A DNA stretch of 64,000 bases from Gymnogyps californianus (lineage: Eukaryota; Chordata; Aves; Accipitriformes; Cathartidae), in assembly GCF_018139145.2 (NCBI RefSeq), contig NC_059477.1, positions 30,731,502 through 30,795,501 of the forward strand. Reading direction: 5' to 3'. How positions within the stretch are numbered: position 1 is the stretch's first letter; every line of letters begins with the position of its first letter. Position numbers and translations under genes: made by a program. The notes below the pieces were generated by a model, which ran no database searches, had not been told where the DNA came from, and saw only the letters and a program-made list of their open reading frames with translations. Of this stretch, positions 25,901 through 40,900 are shown piece by piece.

Positions 25901-28900
25901 GTATATTCAGAGTGCTACACTTGCATGAGTTAATGACCCCTTACCATCCCAGTTTCTCAAGTCCATGCTCCTGCTGGGGACTTCCGTATCAAATGAGTGA
26001 GCAATTTTTGCCAATGAACCTGAGAAACGCCCAAATCAAATCCTAGCTCCAAGAAGCAAGCAAGCCACAGTGGGAATGCCTGCAAAATTGGAATCCCAAT
26101 CCACATGCTTCCTGAATGGGCCAAAAGACAAGTAGGGAACTGCCTAAACTTGGACAGCATTTGAAATCCAGATTGGAATCCAAATTTTGCAAGTAGTCCC
26201 CACTTCTCAAAAGAAATCCTGAGGCAGAACAGCCAAGAATTGGGGAGAGGAAGGCTTGAAGGTTGGGTCCAGAACCAAGGTCCGGACCAAAGTTTTTCAA
26301 TTTGAACTGTTTTGGAAGGGGGGAAACAACAAAAAAAATCCCCAAAACCAAACAATCAAGTTCTGTATGTTCATAATTATGCCCATTACCAAAGTAAACT
26401 GGACCTATGCAGAATCTGCATGGCAGAATGATGTAAACACTGGGGTCCTCCATTTGACATGTAACAACCCAGACATGATGCTGGGGTTAAGAAGGGAGAC
26501 AAGTCTGCCTCTCAGCAGTTTTGACCATGTTCACCTCTGAACTTTGGGATTCCCCCGAACCCAATATTCACAGTGAAACTCTGGGGTCATGATCATAAAC
26601 AGAATAAAGGTTCCCCTGAAGCCCTGTAAAGCCAAGCTGCATAGTCCCATGAAACTAGCACTCAACAACTCCATCAGCCCTGCTCCCATTAAAAACAATG
26701 GCAAAGTATTTTCCATTGTATCAGTGTGAGCAGGGTCAGGCCCTTCATTAGAGGCTGTATGTAGTAGCAGGAAGAAAAGAAATCTATATTTCTCCTTACC
26801 TTTACATATTTTGTGTTTAAATCTTGAAACTCTCCCAATTTCCTATTCTCAAGTAGACGGATTTCATAAGACTGACCTAGAGTTTAAGGAAACATTTCCA
26901 AGGTGTTTAATATGTTGTAGCAATGAGAGAGTCACGTTGGCATTTACGTGGCTAATAAAGCATACGTTTGATCAGGGAAAGCTCACTTTTGGTAACATAA
27001 TGCATTTGCCTCAGTAATCAAGTAGGCACTAAAGTACAGCAGAAATCTGAGGGGAAGGTTTGTCTTTTGGCAGCTAAAAGCTCTCAGTTAGGGCACCAAT
27101 CATAGTCTCTCCCGGGGCTGCTACAATTTTCTGGTCACCCTTCAGAAAGTCACCAAGGTGTTCGAGGCAGTTGTCCCCGTGTCACGTGGCTCTAACAGCA
27201 CTGCTTTTGTCTGTCCCTTCTGCTGAAGCAATGGTTGTGTGAAGAGCTGCTGGCACAACAGGTCTAGGCACTATTCTGCAGAGGATAGCAACCTGGGCAA
27301 AATCTCGCCTTCTTCAGAGAGCAGTCAGGCCTGTAAGGTGTTTCAGGGAACCAGAAATACAAGATTTGTTCCATAAGGCCTTGAACGTGGCTGCCCAGGG
27401 CATAAATACTCCTTCAGACATGCATGTGGAAGCAGCAATGGGTATTACAGCATGTGCAAGGACCAGTTCCGGGAAAGGAATTCATACTCCAGCACCCCAC
27501 CAACACCACCCTCAGCATAAGGAATTTAGCCAGTTCAGTAGAATTTAGCTAACCGGTTTACAAAATAACATCTCCCTCCAAGGCTGACGGCAGACAAAGG
27601 AGACTGATGTCTCAATACCTTACGCACAAATGGCTAAGACAGCACAAAAGCTCATTGTATAGGACCAACTCTTTACAATAAACCTACAGCTGGTACAAAG
27701 GCAGGACAGGATCATTAGGATTAATGGAACACATCTATACCTTATAGCTAGTTTTTCTTGTTCATCTTGCTATTCTCCCTTTTACTGAAAAATGTACAGG
27801 GTATGACAAGGCAGGCACCAAGAAGGAGATCAGTTTGGCTTTTCTGGCTCAACCAGTATCTCCGCAGGACTGGCCCTGCAGAAAACTGCAAAGCAGATGT
27901 ATCTCTCTCTAAGCAGTTGCTACCAGCAGAGACAAAAAATGTTAAATTTCTGGATCTGGATCTAGAAACAGAAAACTTATGACAGCAGATGTGTCAGAAG
28001 GGCACCGTGTTTTAGGCAGATTCCCTTTGGGGAATCCCAACGCTTCCGGTTGCCCGCATGAGTACAGACCATATCACTAGAGCACAGGGATCATTGTGCT
28101 TATTCAGCTGGCTGGCAGGGGGAAGGACAATAGAGGCCATATTGAAGCCCCAAATGTTTGCACAACACTCCTACTGATGTCAATGGGAGTTCTGCAAACA
28201 GGAAATGACCCTTGAATCCAGCAAGTGGCTTAGGGCATGGGCAGAGGGGAGAATAAACCATATGAAGTACGGAATTAAGCACTGGTAACACGCATAGATC
28301 TTAACCCATCTCTTTGCACATAAGTAAACCAAAATGACAACAGTGACCTTCCTTTGAAGATTGCTGGACAACAAAAGTGGATTTTGTATATCACAGTCCT
28401 GAAATTGAGGTCTTCCACACTTTAGCTCAAGAGACTTTCTAATGTTGCCACTGATATACTTTAATATTGTTCACTTGACAATTTTTAGAGAGAGGTACAT
28501 ATCTCCCCACATAATCGATGCTGTTGCATTAGTGTAAAAAGATTAGGCTCAGGTTCACAAAACTGGTTTTCTCTCATAGAATCATTTAGGTTGGAAAAGA
28601 CCCTTAAGATCATCGAGTCCAACTGTTAACCTAGCACTACCAAGTCCACCACTAAACCATGTCCCTAAGTGCCACGTCTGTTGTACTATGTACCCGTGTA
28701 TATGTTGTACGTGTGTATCTATGTTGTATGAAGTACTTGCCTGCTCAATGGCTCAGTTCAGGGACAGATTTCACCAGCTATAGAGTGATACAGTTCATTG
28801 CCTCAAACAAACCTACACAGCCAAGCATCTCTTGCACTTATGGTTCATTCCATGCAAATATGAGGTTAATTAAGCGTTACAGAAAATTAATTTAGGATTT

Positions 28901-31900
28901 GAGACCATGAGTGTCCAAGAGACATTAAAATACACCTATGACTGCACTCAGATGGAGTAATAGGGACAGAGAAATTAAGTGGCATGAGCTGTGCCATAGA
29001 GGAAGGCAATGGTAGAACCAGAAGCACTGCTAGCCATTCAGCAAGTATCTCAGGAATGAGCAGGTTTTTGGAACACCTTTGTGCACTGATACACTCCTAC
29101 TCTTTGGTCAGCTTGATTTGCTTATTTGTAGTTCCAATGAGACAAAAGAAAATAATGGGCATAAAAATATCAGCCATGTTCCTTTTAAAATAGCATCAAG
29201 CACCCAAAAACTCTGCAACATGCATCTTCCAACCACTTGCATGGGATAGGAACAATACTACAACCTGGCAGACAGTGGGCACCGCACATCTCCTAATGGG
29301 AGTGATTCAGCTTGGACAGAGTTAGAAACAGATTCTGCCCACTGGTAAAAAAGAAACTGTAGTGGAGACAGAGTTAATATTAAATGGAAAGCCAAAGAGG
29401 AAATAAAATGCTTTGATGAAAGATATATGGGTCATCTGATGTAAGCCCTGGAACTCGGTTTACGCCATGAAAAACCTCAGTCAAAATGGTATTTTATGCT
29501 AACTGCTTTCCCCTTGACCTCTGAATGTTTCACTCCAGTTACTACACAGAACTGTTATCAAAACAAGACTGCTCCCAGCCAAGCTTCAGAAAACATAAAG
29601 GTTATTTCCCTCCCTGTGGAACTCTGTCAGTGAGAATTTGGCCCTAATTCCTCACAATTCCTTTATATATAAATGTTTTGGTACTGATTTTGAAAAATTC
29701 ATTCTCTCTACAACTTATTCCAGCAAATTCATTGCTTTGTGGCTAATAGTACCCATAATTCATTGGTATAGCATGGACAGCATTCAGATACTTGTACTTT
29801 TATAGCACCAAACTGCTTGGATTATATTTTTTCCTTGAAAAATACCTTCCAAACCTTGTTTACCCTATGTTTTCCACCATCAGTACCAGCAAAACTCCTG
29901 AAATGCTGAAATTACTATCTCAGCCCTGCAATAATAACAATTGCAGGGGAAAAAAGCCCTAAAGAATCAGTACTTGGATGTTGGAGAACAAGATCCCTTT
30001 GTAAAATAAAGCTAATAATAGTGACCTAACCTGAAGAAAGCTGAACTCCCCCTGGCGTCAAAGAGGGCAAAGAAGTCACTCAAGGCTCTGGTACATAGAT
30101 CATCTATGAATCCTGCATCACTGACTCACCAGCACTAGCAGGCATAGACTGACAATTTTCTGCTAAAACTAAATCAGTAACAGATCATTCTTACTCAGGT
30201 ATCTAAGTCTATAAAGAAATATGGCTGCAAGTGTCACTAAAACAAGACTGTATTGCCAGTTCTCGAGACAGACTGCAACTAGCTAAGCCCAAAACACACA
30301 GCTGAAATATAGAGAGTTCCCCTATACCGAGTTTTTCTATCTGTCTCAGATGGAAATACAGATTAACACAGGTTAGACTACATCTTTCCAAGTCAATGCT
30401 TGGCGTTAAAGCTGGAGACAGGGGCAGAGGGTACCAATGCTGAGACTCTGCAATGATCTGATTGAATGGTCTGACCTTGACCAGGGCAGTATCTGGTCCC
30501 TAGCTGACAAGGGTTTAACATCCACTGGGCTCAGATGGAAGGAAGAGCCTGAAGAAAACATCTGTGGCGACGGAAAGCAGCGGTGACAGTTTTAGAGCAG
30601 TCCCCCTTTATCAGGATGATATTCAACATTGCTGAATGTTAGTCTTAAACCCAGTGCTAAAGGCCAGCAACTTGCTGAAATCCTCTTCTTTCCTTGCTCT
30701 CAACATTGGCCATAGCTGCACCACCACAGGCAACACAGGTTCAAGGTAGCTTCAAAGTTGGTGACCAGCCTGGTCTCTGGTCATGTTGTAATATTGGACA
30801 CACACATACAAGGGCACCTAAAGCATCTCTGTCACTACCTGAAATGAAGAGGACATTTTGCAAGCAAATCTCCAGCATAGCCGAGGCCGAAGCAGCCTCC
30901 TGCCTGCCTGCGCGACCAGTGCTTCCTTCGCACAGAGCTTGCCACAACCCTTCTTCCCTACCTCAGGCAGAGAACAGAACGATAATAAATATTTAGAAAA
31001 CCACAGTAAATTCCTGAGATACAGTTTGTCTCCCAGCTTCAGTGAAAGCTTCAGGGGCACCAATAAAAACCTGGGCGGGTGATTATACACTGTAATTCGT
31101 ATTTTGAACAGACATTCCCTAAGCAACAGCAAATTTATGCAATCTCCTCCTAGGCTAGAGTTTAAGCAACTCTGCTTTACCAGCAAGAGTAGTATCCAGC
31201 AAAGTAGTAACCACCCAGGTCCAGAGAGTGATTGGTGATTCATAAGGCAATTGCATCTATCTTAAACAGGATTTATAGACTGTTTACTTTTTTAACTTTT
31301 ATTGTCTTTGGTAATTAACGCACATTAAATGCAGGCATGACCACTTAGTGTAGGGACAAAAGAACTGAAAGTCAACAATTTGCTATGGATGAAAAAAAAT
31401 TTAGTTCAACATGGGAACGCTTTCACCCGCTCAAAAGGTACAAGTCATAACAGCTTAACTGATTTCCATCGCTGGAATTTAGTCAGCCATCAGGAATTTT
31501 AGGCAATTTCTGATTGTAAAAGATTATCATTATTTCAAGCTCAAAGTTACATTTTGTTCAAAGATTATTTGCTACACAACCACAATATCCTGCTTGCTTT
31601 TCTTTGTTTTGGTGTTACATTTCAAGGGCCACTTGCACTACGCATTTTGTGGTTTTCTGCACGATACACCGATACAATACACTAATTTCCAATTAGGATG
31701 CTGATGTTCCAGACCAATATGACTCAGGCCTTACTTAATCTAGCCAAGTAGTCTGCTTGCCTTTCCAGCAATTAATTAAACTCTAATCTTAGACTAAGCA
31801 ATATCCCCAACAAAAGTCTGTGGAAAGAAAAAAAAAACAACTGCAAGTCCTCTTTCTCAGAATGGATCCATACAGCACTAGACAGAACCAGCCTGGAAAC

Positions 31901-34900
31901 AGTTTGATTATTAAGCCAAGCTGGCCAATAAAAATTCCATTTAGCAACTTTATATGGACATCCTAAATAGCGCACAGATAAAGGCAAAGGAATGCTGACA
32001 GTTAAATGCAGCATGCAGAAGGAGGGGAAGGAAAAAAAAAAGAAAGCATTTATCCTCCCAAACCAAAGCGCATCCAGCAGGCAGGAAGATCACCTTTGAA
32101 ACAGCCAAATGCAACTATTCAGGGCATCAGGCACACACAAAGATTTTTCTGACAAGAAAGATTAATGAACCCCCAGGGTAAAGAGGCAAGAGTGACAGAG
32201 CTGGCATCTGAACTTGCATGCTTGATTGCCCACACCTTTTTAGCCAGACAAAAGCAAAAATAAAACTTAACACAAGACTTGCTGAAGTGTTCCATGTGCA
32301 GACACTCTGCAGGACAAGGAGCAAGGGCAGAATCCTCCCTCCCCGGGCCACAAATGGCAGTGGATATTCTGCAGTTACTTACTGCAGCCTCATTTGACAA
32401 GATGCTGTAGGAGATGTTTATCCAGTGGATATTATGAATTCACTAGCTACACAATAGCCCACCGTGAAAGCTCCCACTATGCTAGGAACATGGAAATCCT
32501 GCAAAGGCAGACCAACTGCGGGCCAGGAAATGCAAAAGAAACACAAGAGTCATCCTGACGTTGCCCCTGATGCTGCGGGGTCCATCTTGCCCCACATCTC
32601 ATCTTCAACACGGCATCCAGTTATAAGCACCCAGAGATGGAGCAGGGTGAATACAGCCAGCCCTTTCCTGGCCATATCTTCCCAGTTTCAGGTATTCAGT
32701 GTCCAGATTGTATCCATATCAAGCTGCCCAGTCACGACCAATGCTCACAAACTCCTCTTTTGTGTGGTCTCCTTCTGAACTTGCTTATACTGTGGCAATG
32801 AGAACTACAATTTACACATGCCTTGCTTTAGTATTCACAGTCTTGCACTTCACCTGCCTCCTGCCTGTTTCCCTTTGCAGCAAAGCTACCTTAGCTCCAC
32901 TTGTTTCAGTACCCATCTGAGTCCAACACTGAGGATACCCGCCCTACTTGCCACTACCACCAGGGCAGCAAAACTACAGGAACACAGCAGACCAATTCAA
33001 CTACTAATTCTACTACCACACCACAGAGCTTCACTGTCATCGTGCCTCTTCCTATGTTTTTCCTCCTTTTACAATCTGCCCCCAACTCGAGGGTGTTTCT
33101 TTGTCCCCTCCTTTCTCTTTCCCTACCTCTTTCTTGTGGGAAAGCCAAACACATGCCTCGGAGCCAAGTTTGCTGGAGGAAAATTTCAGTGCTCGTTTAC
33201 TGTATGAACATTTGGCTGAGCCCTACTCTTCCCAGACTTTTGAAGATGGTCTATTTTACAGTGGTGACACTTCATAGCTAACAGGCACTAACAGAAACAC
33301 TCCTCATTTACAGTGGTTTCCACTCAAAAGAGAGAGATGTACATTTAATTCCTCCAACGCTACAGTCTAACTTTGAATCAAGGACACAAAACCAGCCAGT
33401 AGACACAGAAACACTCCCAGTTGCTAAGTTCACTGTGTGTGCTTGGGCTTCTCTTGCATAGACCTCGTCCACTTTGTTGGACCCCACCTAATCCAAGCCA
33501 TGGTATAAACTTTGATTTTTAATACAAATTAATCAGTGAAGAAATTATGGATTTCTGATGGAAAGCTGAAAAAATATCTGCCCTGTGAAAATAATTTCTT
33601 CCTGTATTTCCACTTCTCTAGCATGTACTTGAAACACCCAGGACTATCTTAGTCACATCTGTCCAGCTCAGAAAACCTCAGCCCCCTCTGTGTAAGTAAA
33701 AAATACAGGCTTTTTCTGGTTTCAACCTGTTCTAAGTCAATTTGGACAACAGGTTTTATAGCTCTGTAAGAGTAGCTTTGTGTGTAATATTTACTTGAGT
33801 TTCAGATAACTAAGAAGAATGGTCCCGGGTGAGCGTACTGAAAAGGGATGCAGAAGAGCTGAGTACGACTCCTGACCCCACCCAGCAGCTCCCTCAGATG
33901 CCCTCAGGTAAGTCACTTCCTTCACCACGTTTCTGCAGTAAGAAACTGGGAGAAAGCAAGTCCCACTGCCACATGTGGCTACTCAGTCAGTGCCTACTAC
34001 AGAGCAGGGGAGAAGATGTGATTGGCAACCATCGCATCAAAGCAGGCTGTACCTTTGACACCGGTCACAAATGTGGCACCAAGCTAGGCCAAGAGGAATC
34101 TCACTGCTCAAGTACTTGCTGTCTAGTTTCAGGAACACATAATAAATGCTTCGTAGGAAGCAAAGGGGAAAAAAAGGTGGTTTTTTCCAGCCTCTGTAAA
34201 AAAAAAAGTATCATATATTACTCCTATAAAAACAGCTAATCATGTCAAAACTACAGTATTTCTCGAGCTTCTTATTGCTACCTAAAATGTGATCTTTTAG
34301 GACACTGCAAATTAGAGAAAGCTAATTGGAAAATTTCCACATCTTCATAGATTGATAGGTACATTGATACAAACATCAAATGCTGTGAAATCACAGGGAA
34401 AAATTTCACTATCATAATTACAGGAATCTCAAAGTAGATACGGATAATGGGGGAAAGTAAAAAAGTGACATGGAATATAAGGAAAAAATCTTACAGATAT
34501 TCTCTTACTTCTCACTATGCTCAGAGGAACTTCTGAGCACTTCCTTCCTTCACAGATACTGAAGATTTATGGAAGCAGGAGAACAAAATGCAGTCTAGGG
34601 GCTTCCAGTAGGAGTTGTGCACAGGCTACAATCCAGCAAGTTCACAATCCTATTTGAATTTCATCCAGATGTTAGCAACAGAAGAAAGGATTACAGAAAG
34701 AATAGAAAACAGCCTCTTGGTTAAAAGACAACTGAGATTCTAGCTTCCTAGGGACAACAGAAGTCAGATGCTCTACTTATGCAGAGGTGCCCTGTCATCT
34801 GAAGCAAGATTCATAGTGAGCTTAGGGACGGTGTGGTTTGGAGACAGGGTTGTTTATCCTGGGCTGCCAAGTGAAGATAGAGCTGCCAAACATATGGGGA

Positions 34901-37900
34901 AATTGCTGCTAGCACAATTAATGGCTTCAGCTGAGACACCAGAACCTACTCAGAGCTGTCTTCAATGTCAGGCAGGAGACAAATTCCTTCTCCAAAGATG
35001 AAGAGGTGCACCGCAAGAACCAAAAACGCCAAGTAGCCAGCCTCAGAAATGGGAAAGACAAACCAGCTTCGTTAGCCATTTTTTTAAGTTATCCAAACCC
35101 AGGAACAGAGTGGAAAGGGGTCAAGGAGCAGTACAGCACCCCACAATGATCAGGAATCAAGGATGCATAGCTGGGCAGCCACCAGGGAGCACCTGATATT
35201 CACAGTCTCAATGACACAAAGTCATTGTTGTGCCTGTGATCTCAGGCTAAGGGTGGAGCGCATGTTCACACGGGAGAGGCCACCGGCAGCAGAGCTCCTT
35301 GAAATACCCAGGCCCTGGTCAGTAATGGCAGTGATTGTTAGGAAAAGAGGCAGTTCTTAGCATGGGACAAAGCAAAAATATCCCCACAAACAGAACTATA
35401 ATTAAACCAGAAGCACACCCAGGCGGAGCTGGTCACTCAGCCTTCTCTACACTTCATTTAGGCAAATAAAGAATTGTTCCAGGAAAACTACAAACATTCA
35501 GACAGTTGTGACCCCATAAAAACTCAATTACGTAGGAGTTAACGTCAATACAAAACAGCTTTTTTCATTTATTGTAAATCTCAGTGTTTAAAACTGTGTT
35601 CTCTGGCTGTAGAAGATTAGACAACCGAATTTGAACTTTAGACTTTTTAAGGGAGGCAAAGGTTCTCTTTTGCCTTCTGTTGTGAGCGATTTCATCTCCT
35701 ACCCAAGCAATTAGTAATTGGCTTCAAGGTGTCCTCTTCAGCTGCTCATTGGCCAGTGCTTTCTGCACCTTTCTTTGGAGAAACCAGACAGTGAGCTGAG
35801 GCAGGACAACACCCAGCAGATTTTAAACGCAGCACAGTTTAAAGCATACCAGTTTATGCACACGTCTTGAACCTGGATACATGCCTTTGCACCTGAGGTT
35901 TGAAACTTGGGGCTTTCATTTAGGTGTGACCCAGACTCAAACTAAGTCCATCTTTAGTTTTATGAGGCATCTGTTACTTATGCACCTCCACAGCAACGCT
36001 CCCAATATCATCACAGGTCTTCTCAGATGCTAGTGGTTTTCTCTCGTGGTTTGGGTTTTTGGCTTGTTTGTTTTCTGAACTGTCTAGGACTGGCAATAAA
36101 GATGACTCCTGGAAGACACCGTAAAGCAGAGATGGCCAGCCTTCCTAACCCTAACCAGCTGTATACTAAAATCCTCACATGGCCAAGAACCACAAGTCCC
36201 ATACCGCAGATCTGGAGAGCTGAACGGAGACGAGGAAAACTTTAAAGGCGGTGATGGCCAGTTACTCTGAAGTACCACTGGGGGACAGGGCTGGATTTGT
36301 CACACAGCCTGCTCTCAGTGACCCTCTGCCATCAACCTTAACCACCCTCTATTTGGAGTAATTTAGATCTGAGGCTCTGAGCCAACCCAATGCTGGTCAT
36401 GAAACAAAATCATGACTTGAATAGCTCACAGTCCACATGTGGTTCTGGCACTACAAGCTGATTCCCTTGGGCAATGACTTTCAGGTTTTTGTGTTTTTTG
36501 GCTTTTTGTTTTGTTTTTTAAAGGAATGATTTTTACTTCCTCACATTTATTAGCATTCAGATCTACTGTACAGTGCTTGTTTCCTCCGCATTCCTCCTGG
36601 TGCAATTTCTGGAACCACCTTCATTGCTCCCATTTCTGTCCATGTTTGAAACTAGTTTCAACCAGCCATGGTCAAACCACACCCCATATGACTGCAGACC
36701 ATGGAATATGTAACTGCATCAAGCCCTCTTGCTAAAGCGGTGGTTTGTAATATGGTTGCTGGTTGATTGTTTGTCTGAAAATCCCTATCCACAAGAGACA
36801 CTGAAATAGTGCTAAAAGGCGGGCTAGTTCCAAAAATGTTAGGCGATATTTGTGCTGCAGACTTCTGAACAGTGTAGCTCTGTTGACAGATGCAACCCCT
36901 GACCAAAGGAGCAACGCCAGCAGCAGCTCCTAATGTGAGGACAGCACCTTTACCAGTTTCATGGACTGAAGGTGGAGTGGTGTTAAGACACCATACTAAT
37001 AAGTGTATATTTTGTACCATCAGATGAGTAATCCTCCTAAGGTCCAGTAAAGATCCCTTAATGTAGGAACTGCCCTAAGGATTAGCAAACTAAGATCATG
37101 TTCAATTTGGGCTAGCAGGGCGCTGGCTCCAGTTTCCCAAGGAATGTGGGAAGGCAGGAGGGGAGAGATCGGGAAAGACAAGTGTAGTGAGTCAGTCTTT
37201 GGAAACCAAGCTAAGGATTTGACTCTAGTTACTTCATTTACAGGCTGGTTCTAGAGCTGCAGCCAGCAAGCACTCATGGTTTCAAACTGGAGCAGACAAG
37301 CTTGGGAGCCTGCCACGGCCGAATGTCCCCAAGTCAACTTAACACAACAGCTAAGCTCACTCCCTTATGCTCCCTCACAAATGCTTCCCCTGCCCTTGCT
37401 GAACACACTGGTCTACAGCTCTGGAGTCCTCTCAGCTTCCTCCCTCACCCTTGTGGAGAGCCCAGGCCAAAGACCTCTTCCTCCTCAATGCTGCTGACCA
37501 TCTCTCTGGGTCTATCCCACAAGAAGCAAGGCTCATGAGAAGTCATTATGCTCCACAAGCCTGGAGCCCTCTCCCATCCCTCTCCTGTTTGTACACAAAC
37601 ACAGCCACTGGACAGCCCTTCTTCCTAGCCCATATGAAACTCACTCAGATCTCACCTGAATCTCTCCACCAGTTCCTCTTCTATTTCTGGTATGCAACTT
37701 AGCCTTCAATTTACTACCCAGTTATTCCAGCTTTCCCCACTCCATAGATCTGTCAGATCTGACCTTTCTTCTATCCAGTTCTGCACATGGACTATCTCCT
37801 GAGCTGGTCCACTCACCAACCACCATTGAACCAGTCACATGTGGAGTGTTTCAGGGCAAGGAGCAGAGCTGCTTCACAGTGACACAAGGTCAGTTACTGA

Positions 37901-40900
37901 GTGGTGAAGAGCTCAAGTCAGGAAGGAACGTTTGGACAGCAAGTGGCAAGAGTCACCCAGCAAGCAGAAAACCCCAAACGCAGTCCTCACAATTTGGGTA
38001 GGTAACCACACTGGATGTGAATTACTTGTTGGAGCTGGGACAGCCACTGTGTCTTTGTATCTGCCTTACTAGGAAGTCAGCTATGACTAACACTCTCACC
38101 AGCACAGACAGGGTGGAGGAACATCCATTAACGAAGTTACCCATTTGCTAAAGTAATCTATCACAAAACTCAAGCATACAAGGAAGAAGGGAAGTTTTAT
38201 GTAACAGTGTTTGGCCAGACCATGATAAGCACAGAAAGAGGGTAAGGTGCAAGAGGCGTCCCTTTGCTTACAGTCAACATAAGGCAATAAGGTGTAGGGA
38301 ATGGTCTAAATTGCTTCATGAGATGGCTATGGCACTGCAGCTGTGTCAGTGCTCTGAAGTCATTTAGCTCTTCTGCTATGCCGTGAGTACTGGCTCGAGA
38401 CCCGGGCTGCCTCAAGGTCCCCTTCACAGACCTCCTCGTGCTCATACAACATAATTCTATTAATCCCATTAATTTTCTGTCAGAGCCTTTAACTTGCACT
38501 TAGCTCTAGCTCAGGCAGGACAATTGAGATCAGTGTGGCAGTGCCTGGGTGGGATTCCCTGGCTTGTGTTGAGCAGGTCAAAGTAAAGAGTTGCAGCACC
38601 CTCCTCTGGTTTTGGAGAAGGGATGGGAAAATACCTACACAACAGGTACCTGCTGGGAAACTATAGAATCTGCTCAAGAATCAAAAGTGGTTCCCACAGA
38701 GAAGTGTTCCTGAAAGGAGAAGAAAATTTGACTCAAGCACTTTAATTTTTGCTTTTAAACAGACACACCTCCTTTTTTTTATTCCAGAAGGTCAATGCAT
38801 GAGGAACATGCTTTTGACATAGATGTCACGAAAAAGACTGAATAGTCTTTTATGCAGAAGTTCCTAAACAGAAACCTCTAAGTGAAATGGGAGGTTACCT
38901 GCCAATTCAAATTGATTCTTTGTCCTGGAATTGAAAGACAAATCCTCATCTCTTTTTAACCCCAGCCAGTGTCCTCACTGATATCCCACCAAATCTATAG
39001 TTACCTTCAATGAACCCACAAGCTTCTCACAGCAGCTCATATCCACATGAGAGCAGACTCCAATCCCTTTTTCCTAACTAGCACAGGCAAGGGATTTTGG
39101 CCTAAGGGACTTAGTATCAAGGTAGACTACATGTCAGACAAATTTACAGTCAAGGCCTGCCCTTGCTACCGGAAAGGGTCAATGCTGGGAGCGAGAGTGC
39201 AGCCAATGGTGTGGACTCTGAAGCAACCTGCTGGAGTGGAACAGAATGGCTTTTAAAATAGGTACATTGCAAGATCTCAAGAAAAAAAAAAAATCCATCT
39301 ACATACAGAGAGCCTTGAATTTCGAGAGGTTTTTCAAGAAACCCAGAGCATATCAGCGTAAGGAGGAAGACAAATTGCTTGGGAGCTTAAATGAGGTGAG
39401 GATGCTCCCAAGAAGGTGGCAGGCAGATGCGAAGTTCCTGCCAAGAGGAACAGAAAGCAGTGAGCCATTCAAATGTCAGGAGATGCACCCCTTTTTACCA
39501 CTAATCACCCCAAAGACCCTCCCGGAAAAGGTGTTGTTTCCATCCACTGTGGCAAGCCAACAGCACTAAGGAATGTCCACTTCTTCCCCCAGCCCCTTCC
39601 CAGCTGTCCCACTGCACAGCTCCCGCCAGCCTCATCCCTGCTTTGTTCCTCCAGGCCTGTCCAGCCTCATGCTCTCCAGGGTCCTTCTGCAAGGACACAT
39701 CCCACCCTCCCCCTTGAGAGATGAAGGGCAGATGCAGAAGATATCCAAGAACTGGTGGTCTGCCAAGGAAACAGGTCAGTACTGTGTCAAGATGGAGCAG
39801 GAGACAACTCCTTGCAATAATAAGCAGGAGAAAGCCTAACACAACATGGTCTATCTGCAAAGGCAGTAACAGTCTTACTTTGCATAGGAAAACGTAGACT
39901 GCTCTAGTCACACAGTTTTTTTTAAAACTCATGGTATTGTGTAAAAAGTTGTCTAACTTTTCCCCTACCAAGGTAAAAAAGCAGGCACTGACTCATGTAT
40001 GCTAAAATATTTGGCCATCAACTGCTTTTCATGACAGAAAAATCACAGGAAAATTCATCTCCATCTCACCCTTGATGTACCCCATATCACCTCCTGGGGT
40101 CTGCTGTGTTTAGATGGATAAACTGGGAAGACAGTCCCAAATCTCAAGCATCTTTTGATCCTGGGAGACAGCACAGTGCCAGCTTATGTGACAGGAAAGA
40201 TCTGGCTCCTTAGGTAGAACCTGCAGCACTTGGCTGATCTTTCTATGGAGGCTCCGTGGGTCTACCAGCTAGCAACACAGCTCCAGCAGCCAGCTGCACC
40301 TAAGGTCAGAGTCCAAGGGAGGTCAGGGCTCTGCATTGTACAAGCATTGAGAGAAACCTAGCCAGAGAGGCACCCGAGCGAGCTTCATGCTCAGTGCACA
40401 AAGCTTAAAGAGCTGGGGCAGTGCCCTGAAGCAGGACAGGATCTCAGTAACAGGGCAGACAGCCTTCAGCTTGTTGCTAGGCTAATGCCCTTGTTTGCAG
40501 CCTGGCAGAAAACAAGTGTAGTAAGTTTTAGCATAAACTGTGCCTGGAGAGGTCTGATCCCCCGGGATCCACACACAGGAGGTGCTGCGAAGTGACAGCC
40601 AAACTCCAGCCACAGATGTGTCTGCACAAATTCTGCCAAAGGGGGGAAAAAAAAGCCTAGAGAAACACACAGTTCTTGTTTATCCAGGAGTAAAAATTCG
40701 CCTGAGGTCACTTATAGAGGACCTTGCTGCACTGAACCTCAGCAACTTGTCAAGTTAGGGACTGAGCAGAGCCGTGTCACCCAGCCAGTGGGAGCAATGT
40801 CACACTCTGCCCAGACCACCGAGGAGCCCCTGGATACCTGCTAACTCATCCTCTGGCAAGGCCCTCCAGCAGCGCTTGGGGACTTGCAATGTTAAGAGCC

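Noticed and set aside
25957..26453. Two overlapping minus-strand ORFs of about 130 residues in intron 3
   Set aside because: They share the same repetitive Trp/Leu/Phe-rich composition in two frames and do not match CP2 proteins. Intron 3 is closed by good splice sites at both ends.
33829..34239. 136-residue plus-strand ORF inside intron 2
   Set aside because: Mixed composition, no domain recognised, antisense to the gene, no convincing flanking signals, and ends in an A-rich tract. Chance ORF.
36144..36156. CCTAACCCTAACC, telomere-like
   Set aside because: Only two units; an interstitial telomere tract would have more. Chance.
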